Positions 25,678-33,521 of a stretch of 64,000 bases of DNA are shown here, piece after piece (within the stretch, counting starts at the first letter, position 1; each line of letters begins with the position of its first letter). A program made the position numbers and the translations under genes. The stretch lies in the NCBI GenBank assembly GCA_016722575.1, contig JADKIY010000002.1, forward strand, positions 930,001 to 994,000. The letters are read 5' to 3'. The notes below the pieces were generated by a model, which saw only the letters and a program-made list of their open reading frames with translations, was not told where the DNA came from and did not search any database. The DNA is from Elusimicrobiota bacterium. Lineage in GTDB: Bacteria > Elusimicrobiota > Elusimicrobia > FEN-1173.

Positions 25678-27084
25678 CTAAGGCCATACCATATCGGATT
25701 TGTCTTCGTTGTAATAGCGTCGGCGAACGGGGGTGTAAATCACCTTCATCCGCGATGCCACGGCCTCGTCAAAATAGATGTCCAATCCCTGCCCCGGGGG
25801 ATCAAAATCGGTTTTGAGGGTTTTAACGTAGACCACGCCCACCAAGCGAACGTCGTCGTTGTTGTCCTCGATCGTGCACAAACCGTCCTGAACGTGCAAA
25901 AACCCATGGAAACCCACTTTGTCGGGCAAAAGATAGGGATAACGCCCGGACGCCCACACCGCCCCCATCCCGGAAGTCGTCCACGTCGTCGAGGCATCGG
26001 TTTGGCGGTATTCCATGTCGGCGTTCACCGGGATCGTGGCGTTGTAGCTGGCCCAGTGGGGGTGCATCCAGAGGTCGTTGCTCGGCCCCGCGACGATGAA
26101 CGCCTCCAGGTCCAACAGGACCTTCCCTTCGATGACGGCGCCGCAATTAGCGTTCGTTGAATTCTCGATAAAGAACACCGACGTTGAATTGGAGAACACG
26201 TAGTTTTGCCCCACGTCCGTCCGAAACCGAACCCCCCGGTTGGACCCGTCCCAATTGTCCGCGCACAAAAACAGCCCCGTGGCCGCGCCCCCGTTCGAAA
26301 CGGCGGCCGTCGCGCCGTCCCGCAGGACCAGGGTCCCCAGGCCGGCCGTCCACCGGGGCAAAGACGACGCGGCCGCTTTGCTGCGGTAATAGGGATAGTC
26401 GATCGCGGGCGGGTCGCCGATGTTTTTGTCGAAGGCCCAATATTCCTGGCCGTCGGAATTGTGTTCGTCCCGGGTGGTGTCGCGGGCGAACACGCCGTTC
26501 CGCGCGTATTTTCGGGGAAAATGGGGAACGTCGGCCGTCAGGAACGCGGGGGCCAACCCGAGACCGGCGTAGCTTTTAATCGGGCCCCAATGAACGCGGG
26601 GGTAGACATCGGACGCCGGGTTCAAATCGTTTTTCATGACCAGGGCTTCAACAAAATTGCGCGTGTAGACGGCCATCAACGTGCGCACCGTTTGGGCGTT
26701 CCGGACCGATCGGACTTTGCATCGCACCGTGACTTCCTCGGGACCGGGGCCCGACGAGAATTTTATTTTGTATTGGTACGCGGGGTCCAAATCGGTCCAC
26801 ACTCGATCGTAGTTGAATTCCGGGATCGGGACGCCCGTTTTGGCGTTTTGCCAATTGGACTCGGAATCGCCCAAGGTCCAGGACCCCCGGTCCAGGCCGG
26901 ATTCCGCGATGGTCACGATCTCATCGATGTGCAGCTTGCGCGTGGACCACCGGGAATCGTCTTTGCTCATTTGGATCAAGCTCGGCAGGAAAATGGCGAG
27001 AAGGGCCAAAATCAAAATCACCAAGGGGAGGATGAACCCCCGTTGGGACTTCCGTTGGGCCCGGCGGGTTCGGTCGCTATTCAT
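25678..27084 (-). CDS. Prepilin-like protein, PilX/GspK type
   Basis: 468 residues. The N-terminus has a basic leader and a prepilin cleavage site after G16 (SQRG then FILPLVILILALLAIFLP). The mature +5 position is leucine, not the usual glutamate, which is characteristic of GspK and PilX, the tip pseudopilins. The remainder is a large extracellular domain with several cysteines and no enzyme motif. The start is the ATG overlapping the last eight bases of the upstream pilin gene; a longer in-frame opening is antisense-like and rejected. It is the last gene of a three-gene minor-pilin operon. The final peptidase, assembly ATPases and the major pilin are not in the window. Confidence 0.7.
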   Translation of the reverse strand: MNSDRTRRAQRKSQRGFILPLVILILALLAIFLPSLIQMSKDDSRWSTRKLHIDEIVTIAESGLDRGSWTLGDSESNWQNAKTGVPIPEFNYDRVWTDLDPAYQYKIKFSSGPGPEEVTVRCKVRSVRNAQTVRTLMAVYTRNFVEALVMKNDLNPASDVYPRVHWGPIKSYAGLGLAPAFLTADVPHFPRKYARNGVFARDTTRDEHNSDGQEYWAFDKNIGDPPAIDYPYYRSKAAASSLPRWTAGLGTLVLRDGATAAVSNGGAATGLFLCADNWDGSNRGVRFRTDVGQNYVFSNSTSVFFIENSTNANCGAVIEGKVLLDLEAFIVAGPSNDLWMHPHWASYNATIPVNADMEYRQTDASTTWTTSGMGAVWASGRYPYLLPDKVGFHGFLHVQDGLCTIEDNNDDVRLVGVVYVKTLKTDFDPPGQGLDIYFDEAVASRMKVIYTPVRRRYYNEDKSDMVWP

Positions 27085-27604
27085 TGAGGATCCGGACGCG
27101 GTCGTTGGTGACATAAAAAATTCTTTTCCGCCGGAAGGACTCTTTTTCCAGCGACAGGTTAACGGACATGACGCTGTCGTCCATGGACCCCACGTACGAA
27201 AAAGCCAGAAAACGCAGGTACGGCGTGACGACCCGGGGCACGGGCGACGAGACGGAGTCCGTGACGTACAAGTTGTGGCCTTCCTGCCAGACCGTGACGG
27301 TGGACCCCCGCACGGTTTCAAACCGGATCCGCGAATAGGGCGGCTGGGGGACGGGAGCGTCGACTTGGTCCACGCTGATCGTGGTGGACACGGCTTTTCG
27401 CAAATTCGTGATCACGATTTCGGTGGCGTTGCGCGCGTCCCGCTGAAGGGCCAGTCGGTCGGTCGTCACGTAATAGAAGCGAACCACCTTGTCCAACAAT
27501 CCGGGCAGGAACGAGACCATCACGGCGAGGATGGCCAAGGTCACCAAGATTTCCACGAAGGTGAATCCCGCGGACCGACGGTCCTTTCTTCGTTGGGCGA
27601 TCAC
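27077..27604 (-). CDS. Minor pilin / pseudopilin with N-terminal methylation motif
   Basis: 175 residues. The class III signal is clear: positively charged leader, cleavage after G13 and FTFVEILVTLAILAVMV, with glutamate at mature position 5. This helix packs into a type IV pilus or type II secretion pseudopilus. The C-terminal half is a small beta-rich domain, similar in outline to PilW/GspJ. The GTG start overlaps the upstream giant pilin's stop as GTGA, and the end overlaps the next gene by eight bases, so the three are probably made in fixed ratio. Confidence 0.85.
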   Translation of the reverse strand: MIAQRRKDRRSAGFTFVEILVTLAILAVMVSFLPGLLDKVVRFYYVTTDRLALQRDARNATEIVITNLRKAVSTTISVDQVDAPVPQPPYSRIRFETVRGSTVTVWQEGHNLYVTDSVSSPVPRVVTPYLRFLAFSYVGSMDDSVMSVNLSLEKESFRRKRIFYVTNDRVRILNE

Positions 27605-30600
27605 GGGGTCAGATCCAAAACGGGAAAGTCCGCGCTGTTGCTGCCCGAATTGATGTAGGCCGAAAGAGATCGTTTCACCCAGACCACGTCGCCGGTCGGA
27701 CTGAAATAGGGGTAAAAGCCGTACACGTTGTACGTCCCCATTTTGACGTCAAAGGTGTAACGGCCGGTCGCGTTGGCCGCGGTCATGTAATATTCAACCG
27801 CCCCGGCGCGGAATTGCGCCGTGAGGGCCGTCGGCGTGGACCCGGCGATGGTGGTGGTGGTCAAAACCAACAAAACGCCGGTTTGGATGGGGGCGCCCGA
27901 CGCCACCACCGATCCGGATCGGTTCCCGTAGGCGTTGGTGATGGTGAACGTCCCCACCACGATTCCGCCCGCCGTCGCCACCGAGGTCGCGATGTTCACG
28001 ATTCCCGAAATGTCCGGAGTCACGGTTTCCCCACGCTCCGCCATCACCCGGACCTGGTAATCGCCCGAGGACACGTTGATGCGGAACCAGCCCACGGGCC
28101 GGCCGTTCGTAACGGTGGAATAGGTCGTGGCCGAGGCTCGCTCCTCTTTGGTCGCCGCGTTGATGGCGCTCACGACGACGTCGGGGATGCCCGCGCCCAA
28201 ATTGTCCTGGACGAAACCGGCCAAAAAACCCGTGTAGGGCAAACGCGTGTTCGGGCAGGCGCACGAATTGACGTAGTACCCCTCCCCGCCCCAAAATTCG
28301 TGTCCGATGGGGGGGGACCCGGGGGACCAATACACGTCGTTCAAGGCCGCGGCATAATCCCCGGACGCCGGATTATTGAGATGCACCCCCACGTAGGCTT
28401 GATTGACCGACGACGAATATTCAAGGCTGTAGGCCCCGCCGACGCGGGAGTGCGTGTAGGCGCCGACGAACCCGGACGGGAATTTGTATTCCACCCGCAG
28501 GTCTTCCAAGGGCACATCGTAAACGTCCCGGGCGGACCCAAACAGAAACACTTTATCCGTCGTTTCGCCGATGACCCCCTGCCAGAAGTTGTAACTGCCC
28601 GGGGTGACGTTGACGGTGATTTGGGACGATGCGTGGTAGTCGTAGGGCGTTTGGCCGGGGGTGCCGCCCGTTCCGCTTCCGCCGGTGATGCGGCGGACGT
28701 ACAAGCCCAGGGTCCAGTTTCCGGTGGAAACCCGGGTAAATTCGTAACGGCCCCACCAGGGGATGTCGGAGGTGGTGTAGTTGAACATATTGGACCGCGG
28801 GCACGTCGTGCAAAACCCGACGCTGCTCGGGGTCCACCCGGTGTAATAGGTCGGTTTCAACCCGTCCAGGGTCGGGGTCAAACCGTCGTTCACAAAAGCG
28901 TTGACGTACCCCGCCTCGTTCCCCCCCGCCAAGCGGTTGCTGGCTCGCGTCCAATCGTCCCGGCCCGCCACGACGGGCACGGGGGCGGCCGCGCTGTTGC
29001 GGGGGAGAAACCGGGCAAAATACCCCGGAGCCGAGGGCGTGTATTTGGACCAATCCCGGACGTTGCAATTCGAGTCGTAGGCCGGCCCGACGTCCCGGGT
29101 TTCCTGCCAGGCCATGGTGCTCGCGTAACGCAGGTATTGCTCGCCCGCCTGCAGACCCGCGCAGTCTTCAATGGCCCCCGCCTTATCCACCAATCGGAAG
29201 TTTTCCTCGGCAACGACGGGGTCCCGCCCCCCTCCGACGCATCCCGCGTCCAAACCCCCGCGCCAACCGACCCCGTCCAAGTAGATGTAGTCGGTGGAGG
29301 ATTGCCGGCTGTAGCTCAAACGCAAGGCGCCGCCCCCCCCGTTGTATTGAACCGCCGGAACACCCAGGACGAAGTTCCAGGTGGATTGACTGGGCAGGAA
29401 ATTCGCCGTTTCCGCCGTTGTAATAATGTCGGGATTGGGCGCCCCGGCCGAGAGAAGGCCCGCCGGATCGAAACGACCCACGGCCCCCGCCGGTCGGTCC
29501 ACGCGCCACCAGGCGTTCGCCGACGGATCGACCGTTTCCCACACCGCGTCCGCGGTCACGGACCCCTCCCCCAAATCGATCGTGGGGGTGTTGGCGAACA
29601 GGAAGTAGCCGCCCGGGGGAATGGAAGTGTTGACGTAGCCGACGTCGATCTTATGCAGGTCGTAATCGGCGGTGGTGTTGGGAAGAGCGCCCGCGGCGGG
29701 TTCGGAGCTGTTGTGGGTCATGTAAAAGTGCAGATTGAGCTTGGTCGCGTCCCAGGTCCAGGTCGTGGGGTTGAATATTTCCACCCATTCCTGCGCAAAC
29801 GCGGGGTTTGAAAAACTGGCGGAGCTTCCGACCACGCGGCTGATCACCGGGCTGGAGTTCCACCAAAAGGCGGCGTCCACGCGGCCGTAACTAAAACGCG
29901 ACAGTTGAAAGTTCACCGTCGTCACGCCCGTTTCGTACCCGACGTAGGCCGACTGCTTGGCCGAGAAGTAATTCCAGGCGCTGCTCGTGTCCCGAACGCG
30001 GAGGGTGTAGGTCCCGGGCCGAATGGAAAATTCGTAGTAGCCCGAGGCGTTGGGCGAAGCGTTCACCATTTGCCCCAAGGTTTCAACGGTGTCCACGCGA
30101 ATCCCGAGCCCCCCGCTCAACGGGACGCTGTTGGTATCGGTAATCACGCCGACAAATTTAACCTCGCCCCGCGTGCGGTTGGGATTCTCCTTCAGGCCGG
30201 TCACGTCCGCCACCCGCCACGACGACCCGTCTTTCCACATCACGGAAGATTTGATCCGTTTCATGCCGGCTTCGGTCTGGTAGGGCGTGGCGGCGGCCAT
30301 CGCCGCCAGATTCCCCGTCGATGGATCGCGGTAAACCCGTTCAATGTACGCCCCCCGGAAGTACGTCACGTTGCCCACTTGAATCCGCTCGGGACCGGGG
30401 GTGTAGTAAGGATCGTAGTAGAAAAAAGGGGCGCCGCTTCCGCCCGGCTGGTAATAGGTGGGAGCCCCGGCCGCTCGCAGCCGGTAGTAGGCAAGCACCT
30501 GGAGGGCTTCCAGTTTTTCCCGGGCCAACGCGGTGGCGACCTGTTTCGTTTGGCTGATAAAAACAGACTTGGCGACCCCGTTGAAAACTTTGATGGAAAC

Positions 30601-30684
30601 GAACACCCCGACGCCCACCAAAAGGGCGGCCACGACCAACTCAATCATGGTCGCTCCTCGATGGGATGGTTTGCCGAAACGCAT
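27601..30684 (-). CDS. Giant prepilin-like protein with lamin-tail and carboxypeptidase-regulatory-like domains
   Basis: 1,027 residues. The start is an ATG with GGAGGGG just upstream. Cleavage is predicted after G10 to give ATMIELVVAALLVGVGVFV, with glutamate at mature position 5. Normal minor pilins have 150-250 residues, so about 800 extra residues are grafted on. Residues 174-262 look like a carboxypeptidase regulatory-like Ig domain (SGYYEFSIRPGTYTLRVRD). About 278-490 resemble a lamin-tail domain (EWVEIFNP, SIPPGGYFLFANTP). Two more regulatory-like domains lie near the C-terminus (SGDYQVRVMAE, NATGRYTFDVKMGTYNV). Such domains are usually adhesive or binding modules, which suggests a pilus-tip adhesin, but this is inferred. 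Confidence 0.75.
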   Translation of the reverse strand: MRFGKPSHRGATMIELVVAALLVGVGVFVSIKVFNGVAKSVFISQTKQVATALAREKLEALQVLAYYRLRAAGAPTYYQPGGSGAPFFYYDPYYTPGPERIQVGNVTYFRGAYIERVYRDPSTGNLAAMAAATPYQTEAGMKRIKSSVMWKDGSSWRVADVTGLKENPNRTRGEVKFVGVITDTNSVPLSGGLGIRVDTVETLGQMVNASPNASGYYEFSIRPGTYTLRVRDTSSAWNYFSAKQSAYVGYETGVTTVNFQLSRFSYGRVDAAFWWNSSPVISRVVGSSASFSNPAFAQEWVEIFNPTTWTWDATKLNLHFYMTHNSSEPAAGALPNTTADYDLHKIDVGYVNTSIPPGGYFLFANTPTIDLGEGSVTADAVWETVDPSANAWWRVDRPAGAVGRFDPAGLLSAGAPNPDIITTAETANFLPSQSTWNFVLGVPAVQYNGGGGALRLSYSRQSSTDYIYLDGVGWRGGLDAGCVGGGRDPVVAEENFRLVDKAGAIEDCAGLQAGEQYLRYASTMAWQETRDVGPAYDSNCNVRDWSKYTPSAPGYFARFLPRNSAAAPVPVVAGRDDWTRASNRLAGGNEAGYVNAFVNDGLTPTLDGLKPTYYTGWTPSSVGFCTTCPRSNMFNYTTSDIPWWGRYEFTRVSTGNWTLGLYVRRITGGSGTGGTPGQTPYDYHASSQITVNVTPGSYNFWQGVIGETTDKVFLFGSARDVYDVPLEDLRVEYKFPSGFVGAYTHSRVGGAYSLEYSSSVNQAYVGVHLNNPASGDYAAALNDVYWSPGSPPIGHEFWGGEGYYVNSCACPNTRLPYTGFLAGFVQDNLGAGIPDVVVSAINAATKEERASATTYSTVTNGRPVGWFRINVSSGDYQVRVMAERGETVTPDISGIVNIATSVATAGGIVVGTFTITNAYGNRSGSVVASGAPIQTGVLLVLTTTTIAGSTPTALTAQFRAGAVEYYMTAANATGRYTFDVKMGTYNVYGFYPYFSPTGDVVWVKRSLSAYINSGSNSADFPVLDLTP

Positions 30685-31233
30685 GTGTCCCCTCCGGTTG
30701 GATGCCATTTAAGTGTGTTACTAAAATGGTCACATTTCAATGTTTATTTCGGCCTTTCGCGCCACTTTTCGCGGCACCCTTGGAACCAAAATAGTGGTCG
30801 AACAATCGTTACCAAGTTATTCGGTCGGGGGTCAAAACCCCCCGTGGGATCGTCTCTTTTTGCCTCGCCACGTTGGCCTCGAACGGGGGGAGACGACCTT
30901 CGGTTATGACCCTGGGGCAACCGCGAAATGAAAGAAAAAATGCCGGGACGTCCTTTTCAATCGCCGATGCTTCGGGAAAATCAACCCTCGGACTCGTCGT
31001 CATGGGAATTTGGCGCCGCTTCCGTCAACCCGTCCTGGGCGCGAGGGAACTCTGAACACCGCCGTTGGAACGATCGACACGCCCCCCCCGGGCCCCGTTC
31101 TTTCCGAATCGACCGGATCCCGATCGCGCGGCGAACGACCCGGAGGGGCCTCCCGCGGGCGGTTTGCGGGTTCCGTCGAGAATTGATAACCTAGGAAGCG
31201 GCACGGGAACTTTTTTTCCCGTCGGGGTTTAGA
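30685..31233. other. Divergent intergenic region between the pilin operon and the sigma factor gene
   Basis: About 550 bases with no credible gene: the short open frames here have no ribosome site or recognisable sequence. The only signal I can support is the GGGAAC-N16-GTT promoter-like element just before the sigma gene. The AT-richer part at 30709-30760 should hold the pilin promoter, but I cannot place hexamers with confidence. Confidence 0.5.
31205..31229 (+). promoter_or_regulatory. SigR-like promoter, probably self-regulating
   Basis: GGGAAC at 31205-31210 is followed by exactly 16 bases and GTT at 31227-31229. The actinobacterial SigR consensus is GGGAAT-N16/17-GTT. The ATG is only five bases after GTT, so transcription would start at or beside the start codon. 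The same bases also form an inverted repeat (ACGGGAA and TTCCCGT) with a T-rich loop. Confidence 0.5.
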
Positions 31234-31812
31234 ATGAACGAGGCACGGCCACAGGAATTCAAAAGCAAAGCGCTCCCCTTGTTGGACGAGATGTACGGGG
31301 TCGCCCTGCGCATGACCCGCCATCCCCAGGTGGCCGAGGACCTCGTCGCCGAGGCCTTCGCCCGGGGCTGGAAAAGCCTCGAGCAGTTTCAGCCGGGGAC
31401 AAACCTCCGGGCCTGGCTGTACCGCATCATGACGAACGCGTACATCAACGATTTCCGGAAGAAAAACCGGGAGCCGGAAAAAGTGTCCGTGGACGCTTAC
31501 GAGAAACTCGACGAGTTCCACCTGTACAACCGGTTGTCGACCGAGGCGCCGGCCGCGCCCGACCCCGTCCGCGACGTGATCGCCCGGTTGACCAACGACG
31601 ATTTTCGCACGGCGTTGGACGCCCTGCCGGAAGAGTTTCGAACCGCCATTGTGCTTTACGATCTCCAGGGGCTTTCCTACGACGACGTGGCCAAGGCCCT
31701 GGACGTCCCGATCGGCACGGTGCGTTCCCGATTGGCCCGCGGGCGGCGGCAACTTCAAGCGGCGCTCTACCGCCACGCGGTGGACGCCGGACTGGTGGGA
31801 GCTCAACGATGA
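31234..31812 (+). CDS. ECF sigma factor, SigR/SigH-like
   Basis: 192 residues with region 2 (LRMTRHPQVAEDLVAEAF, then NLRAWLYRIMTNAYINDFRKKN) and region 4 (FRTAIVLYDLQGLSYDDVAKAL, then GTVRSRLARGRRQL). The N-terminus LPLLDEMYGVALRMTR and the KNREPE stretch after region 2 closely follow actinobacterial SigR/SigH, which respond to disulfide stress. Regions 2 and 4 are separated by an acidic linker as in two-domain ECF factors. It is followed by an overlapping zinc anti-sigma gene, which completes the pairing. The upstream element GGGAAC-N16-GTT suggests self-activation. In the cell it would redirect RNA polymerase on thiol oxidation; this role is inferred from family and partner. Confidence 0.88.
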   Translation: MNEARPQEFKSKALPLLDEMYGVALRMTRHPQVAEDLVAEAFARGWKSLEQFQPGTNLRAWLYRIMTNAYINDFRKKNREPEKVSVDAYEKLDEFHLYNRLSTEAPAAPDPVRDVIARLTNDDFRTALDALPEEFRTAIVLYDLQGLSYDDVAKALDVPIGTVRSRLARGRRQLQAALYRHAVDAGLVGAQR

Positions 31813-32045
31813 CCGACCACGACTGCGATAAAATTCTGGACCACGCCTACGAATTCCTCAATCGCCGGGACGTGACTCCCGCCGAGGACGCCGCCTTTCG
31901 GAAACATCTGAACGACTGTCCCCCCTGCGGCGACAAGTTCGAGTTTGAGCGGAAATTGCTGCTGCGGCTGAAAGCCGCCGGCGGATGCCAATGCCCCGAG
32001 GGGTTGAAAGCCCGGGTGAAATCGCTTTTGGAACGGATGCCCTAG
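31809..32045 (+). CDS. Zinc-binding anti-sigma factor, RsrA-like
   Basis: 78 residues. The core is KHLNDCPPCG, the H-x3-C-x2-C zinc motif of ZAS anti-sigma factors (H33, C37, C40), with an extra cysteine C6 in the N-terminal helix as in RsrA. C60 and C62 near the C-terminus match the place of the paired cysteines in RsrA. In the known system, oxidation joins cysteines, ejects zinc and frees SigR. All of those residues are present here, so a redox switch is likely. The ATG overlaps the sigma stop as ATGA, consistent with matched production. Confidence 0.87.
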   Translation: MTDHDCDKILDHAYEFLNRRDVTPAEDAAFRKHLNDCPPCGDKFEFERKLLLRLKAAGGCQCPEGLKARVKSLLERMP

Positions 32046-32049
32046 TTCC

Positions 32050-33513
32050 GTGGCCCCCGCCGCGGCTCTCGCCGTTTATTTGGGCATCCTCGTCGTCCTT
32101 TCCCTCTACGGTCTCCACCGGTATTGGATTTTATTTCTGTATTGGCGGCACTACAAATCCCGCGCCCCCCTGGCGACCCCACCGGAGCCCGCCGAGTGGC
32201 CCCGGGTGACGGTGCAACTCCCCCTGTACAACGAGATGTACGTCGTCGAGCGTCTTTTGGAGTCCGTGGCCGCGTTGGATTACCCGGCGGAAAAAATTCA
32301 GATCCAAGTCCTGGACGATTCCACCGATGAGAGCGGCGCCCTGGCGGAACGACTGGTGGCCGAACACCGGGAGCGGGGCCTCGCGATGGAGCGCGTGGCG
32401 CGGTCCGATCGGCGGGGGTTCAAGGCCGGGGCCCTGGCCAACGGGCTCCAAACCGCCACCGGGGAATTCGTGGCCATCTTCGACGCGGACTTTCTCCCCC
32501 CCCCGGATTTTCTCCGGCGCACGATTCCCTGGTTCGGCGACGCGGGCCTCGGCATGGTCCAAGCCCGATGGGGGCACGTCAACACCGGCTATTCCCTTCT
32601 GACCCGCCTTCAGGCCCTCCTCCTGGACGGCCATTTCCTGCTCGAACACACGGCCCGGAACCGCTCGGGGGCTTTTTTCAACTTCAACGGGACCGCGGGG
32701 GTCTGGCGCCGGCGGACCATCGAAGAAGCGGGCGGATGGGCCGACGACACCCTCACCGAAGATCTGGACATTTCCTACCGGGCCCAAATGAACGGCTGGC
32801 GATTTCTCTTTTTGCCGGAGCTGGTGTGCCCGGCGGAACTGCCCGTCGACATGGGAGCGTTCCGAAACCAACAACACCGCTGGGCCAAGGGCGCCCTTCA
32901 AGTGGCGAAAAAAATTCTCCCGGCCCTTTGGCGAAGCCCCGCCCCGTTTTTTGTGAAGCTGGAGAGCACCGTCCACTTGACCTCGAACCTCGCTTACCCC
33001 ATGGTGCTCCTGTTTTCCCTCCTGCTTTTTCCCAGCCTCGTGGCCCGACGCGCGTTGGGGTGGCCCCTTTGGGTCGGGGTGGTGGAATTGGCGGCCTTCG
33101 GGCTGACCACGGCGTCCATTCTCCTTTTTTACACCGTGGCCCAACGGGAGGCCTTCGGGGGCCCCCTGCGCCTGCGCGGCAAGGATTTGCCGGCGCTCAT
33201 GGCCTTCGGCGTGGGCATGTGCGTCAACAACGGCCGCGCGGTTCTGGAAGCCCTGTTGAACATTCCAACGGAATTTCGCCGCACGGCCAAATTCGACATT
33301 CGGAGGCCCGGCCAAGAGTGGCGCGCCAAGAAATATCGCTCCGCCCGTCCCGTCGGCGCCTTGGAGTTGGCGGTCGGGACCTACCTGGCGGCCGCCATGG
33401 GCTGGACCCTCCGGGCGGGGTATTATTGGTCTCTCCCTTTCCTTTCGATCTTCTTGGCCGGCTACCTCTACGTCGGCTACCTCAGCCTGCGCCACGCCCT
33501 TCAGCGGGCCTGA
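32050..33513 (+). CDS. Processive family 2 glycosyltransferase, cellulose-synthase-like
   Basis: 487 residues with one N-terminal and about four C-terminal membrane segments around a cytoplasmic GT-A domain. The catalytic aspartates are in QVLDDSTDES, the DXD-like element is IFDADFLPP, the base is in LTEDLDISYRA, and the product-binding motif is QQHRW. This set marks processive beta-glycan synthases such as mannan, glucan or cellulose-like polymers, with UDP- or GDP-sugar donors. The GTG start lies four bases after the anti-sigma stop; no strong ribosome site is seen, so coupling is likely. No BcsB-like partner is beside it, so the polymer is unknown. Confidence 0.85.
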   Translation: MAPAAALAVYLGILVVLSLYGLHRYWILFLYWRHYKSRAPLATPPEPAEWPRVTVQLPLYNEMYVVERLLESVAALDYPAEKIQIQVLDDSTDESGALAERLVAEHRERGLAMERVARSDRRGFKAGALANGLQTATGEFVAIFDADFLPPPDFLRRTIPWFGDAGLGMVQARWGHVNTGYSLLTRLQALLLDGHFLLEHTARNRSGAFFNFNGTAGVWRRRTIEEAGGWADDTLTEDLDISYRAQMNGWRFLFLPELVCPAELPVDMGAFRNQQHRWAKGALQVAKKILPALWRSPAPFFVKLESTVHLTSNLAYPMVLLFSLLLFPSLVARRALGWPLWVGVVELAAFGLTTASILLFYTVAQREAFGGPLRLRGKDLPALMAFGVGMCVNNGRAVLEALLNIPTEFRRTAKFDIRRPGQEWRAKKYRSARPVGALELAVGTYLAAAMGWTLRAGYYWSLPFLSIFLAGYLYVGYLSLRHALQRA

Positions 33514-33521
33514 ACCCCCGC

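Noticed and set aside
31021..31064. Another GGGAAC...GTT near 31043
   Set aside because: The spacing is 13 bases, outside the 16-17 used by SigR-type promoters.
30740..31194. Small open frames in the pilin/sigma intergenic region
   Set aside because: No ribosome sites, no recognisable sequence, and they overlap each other in several frames.
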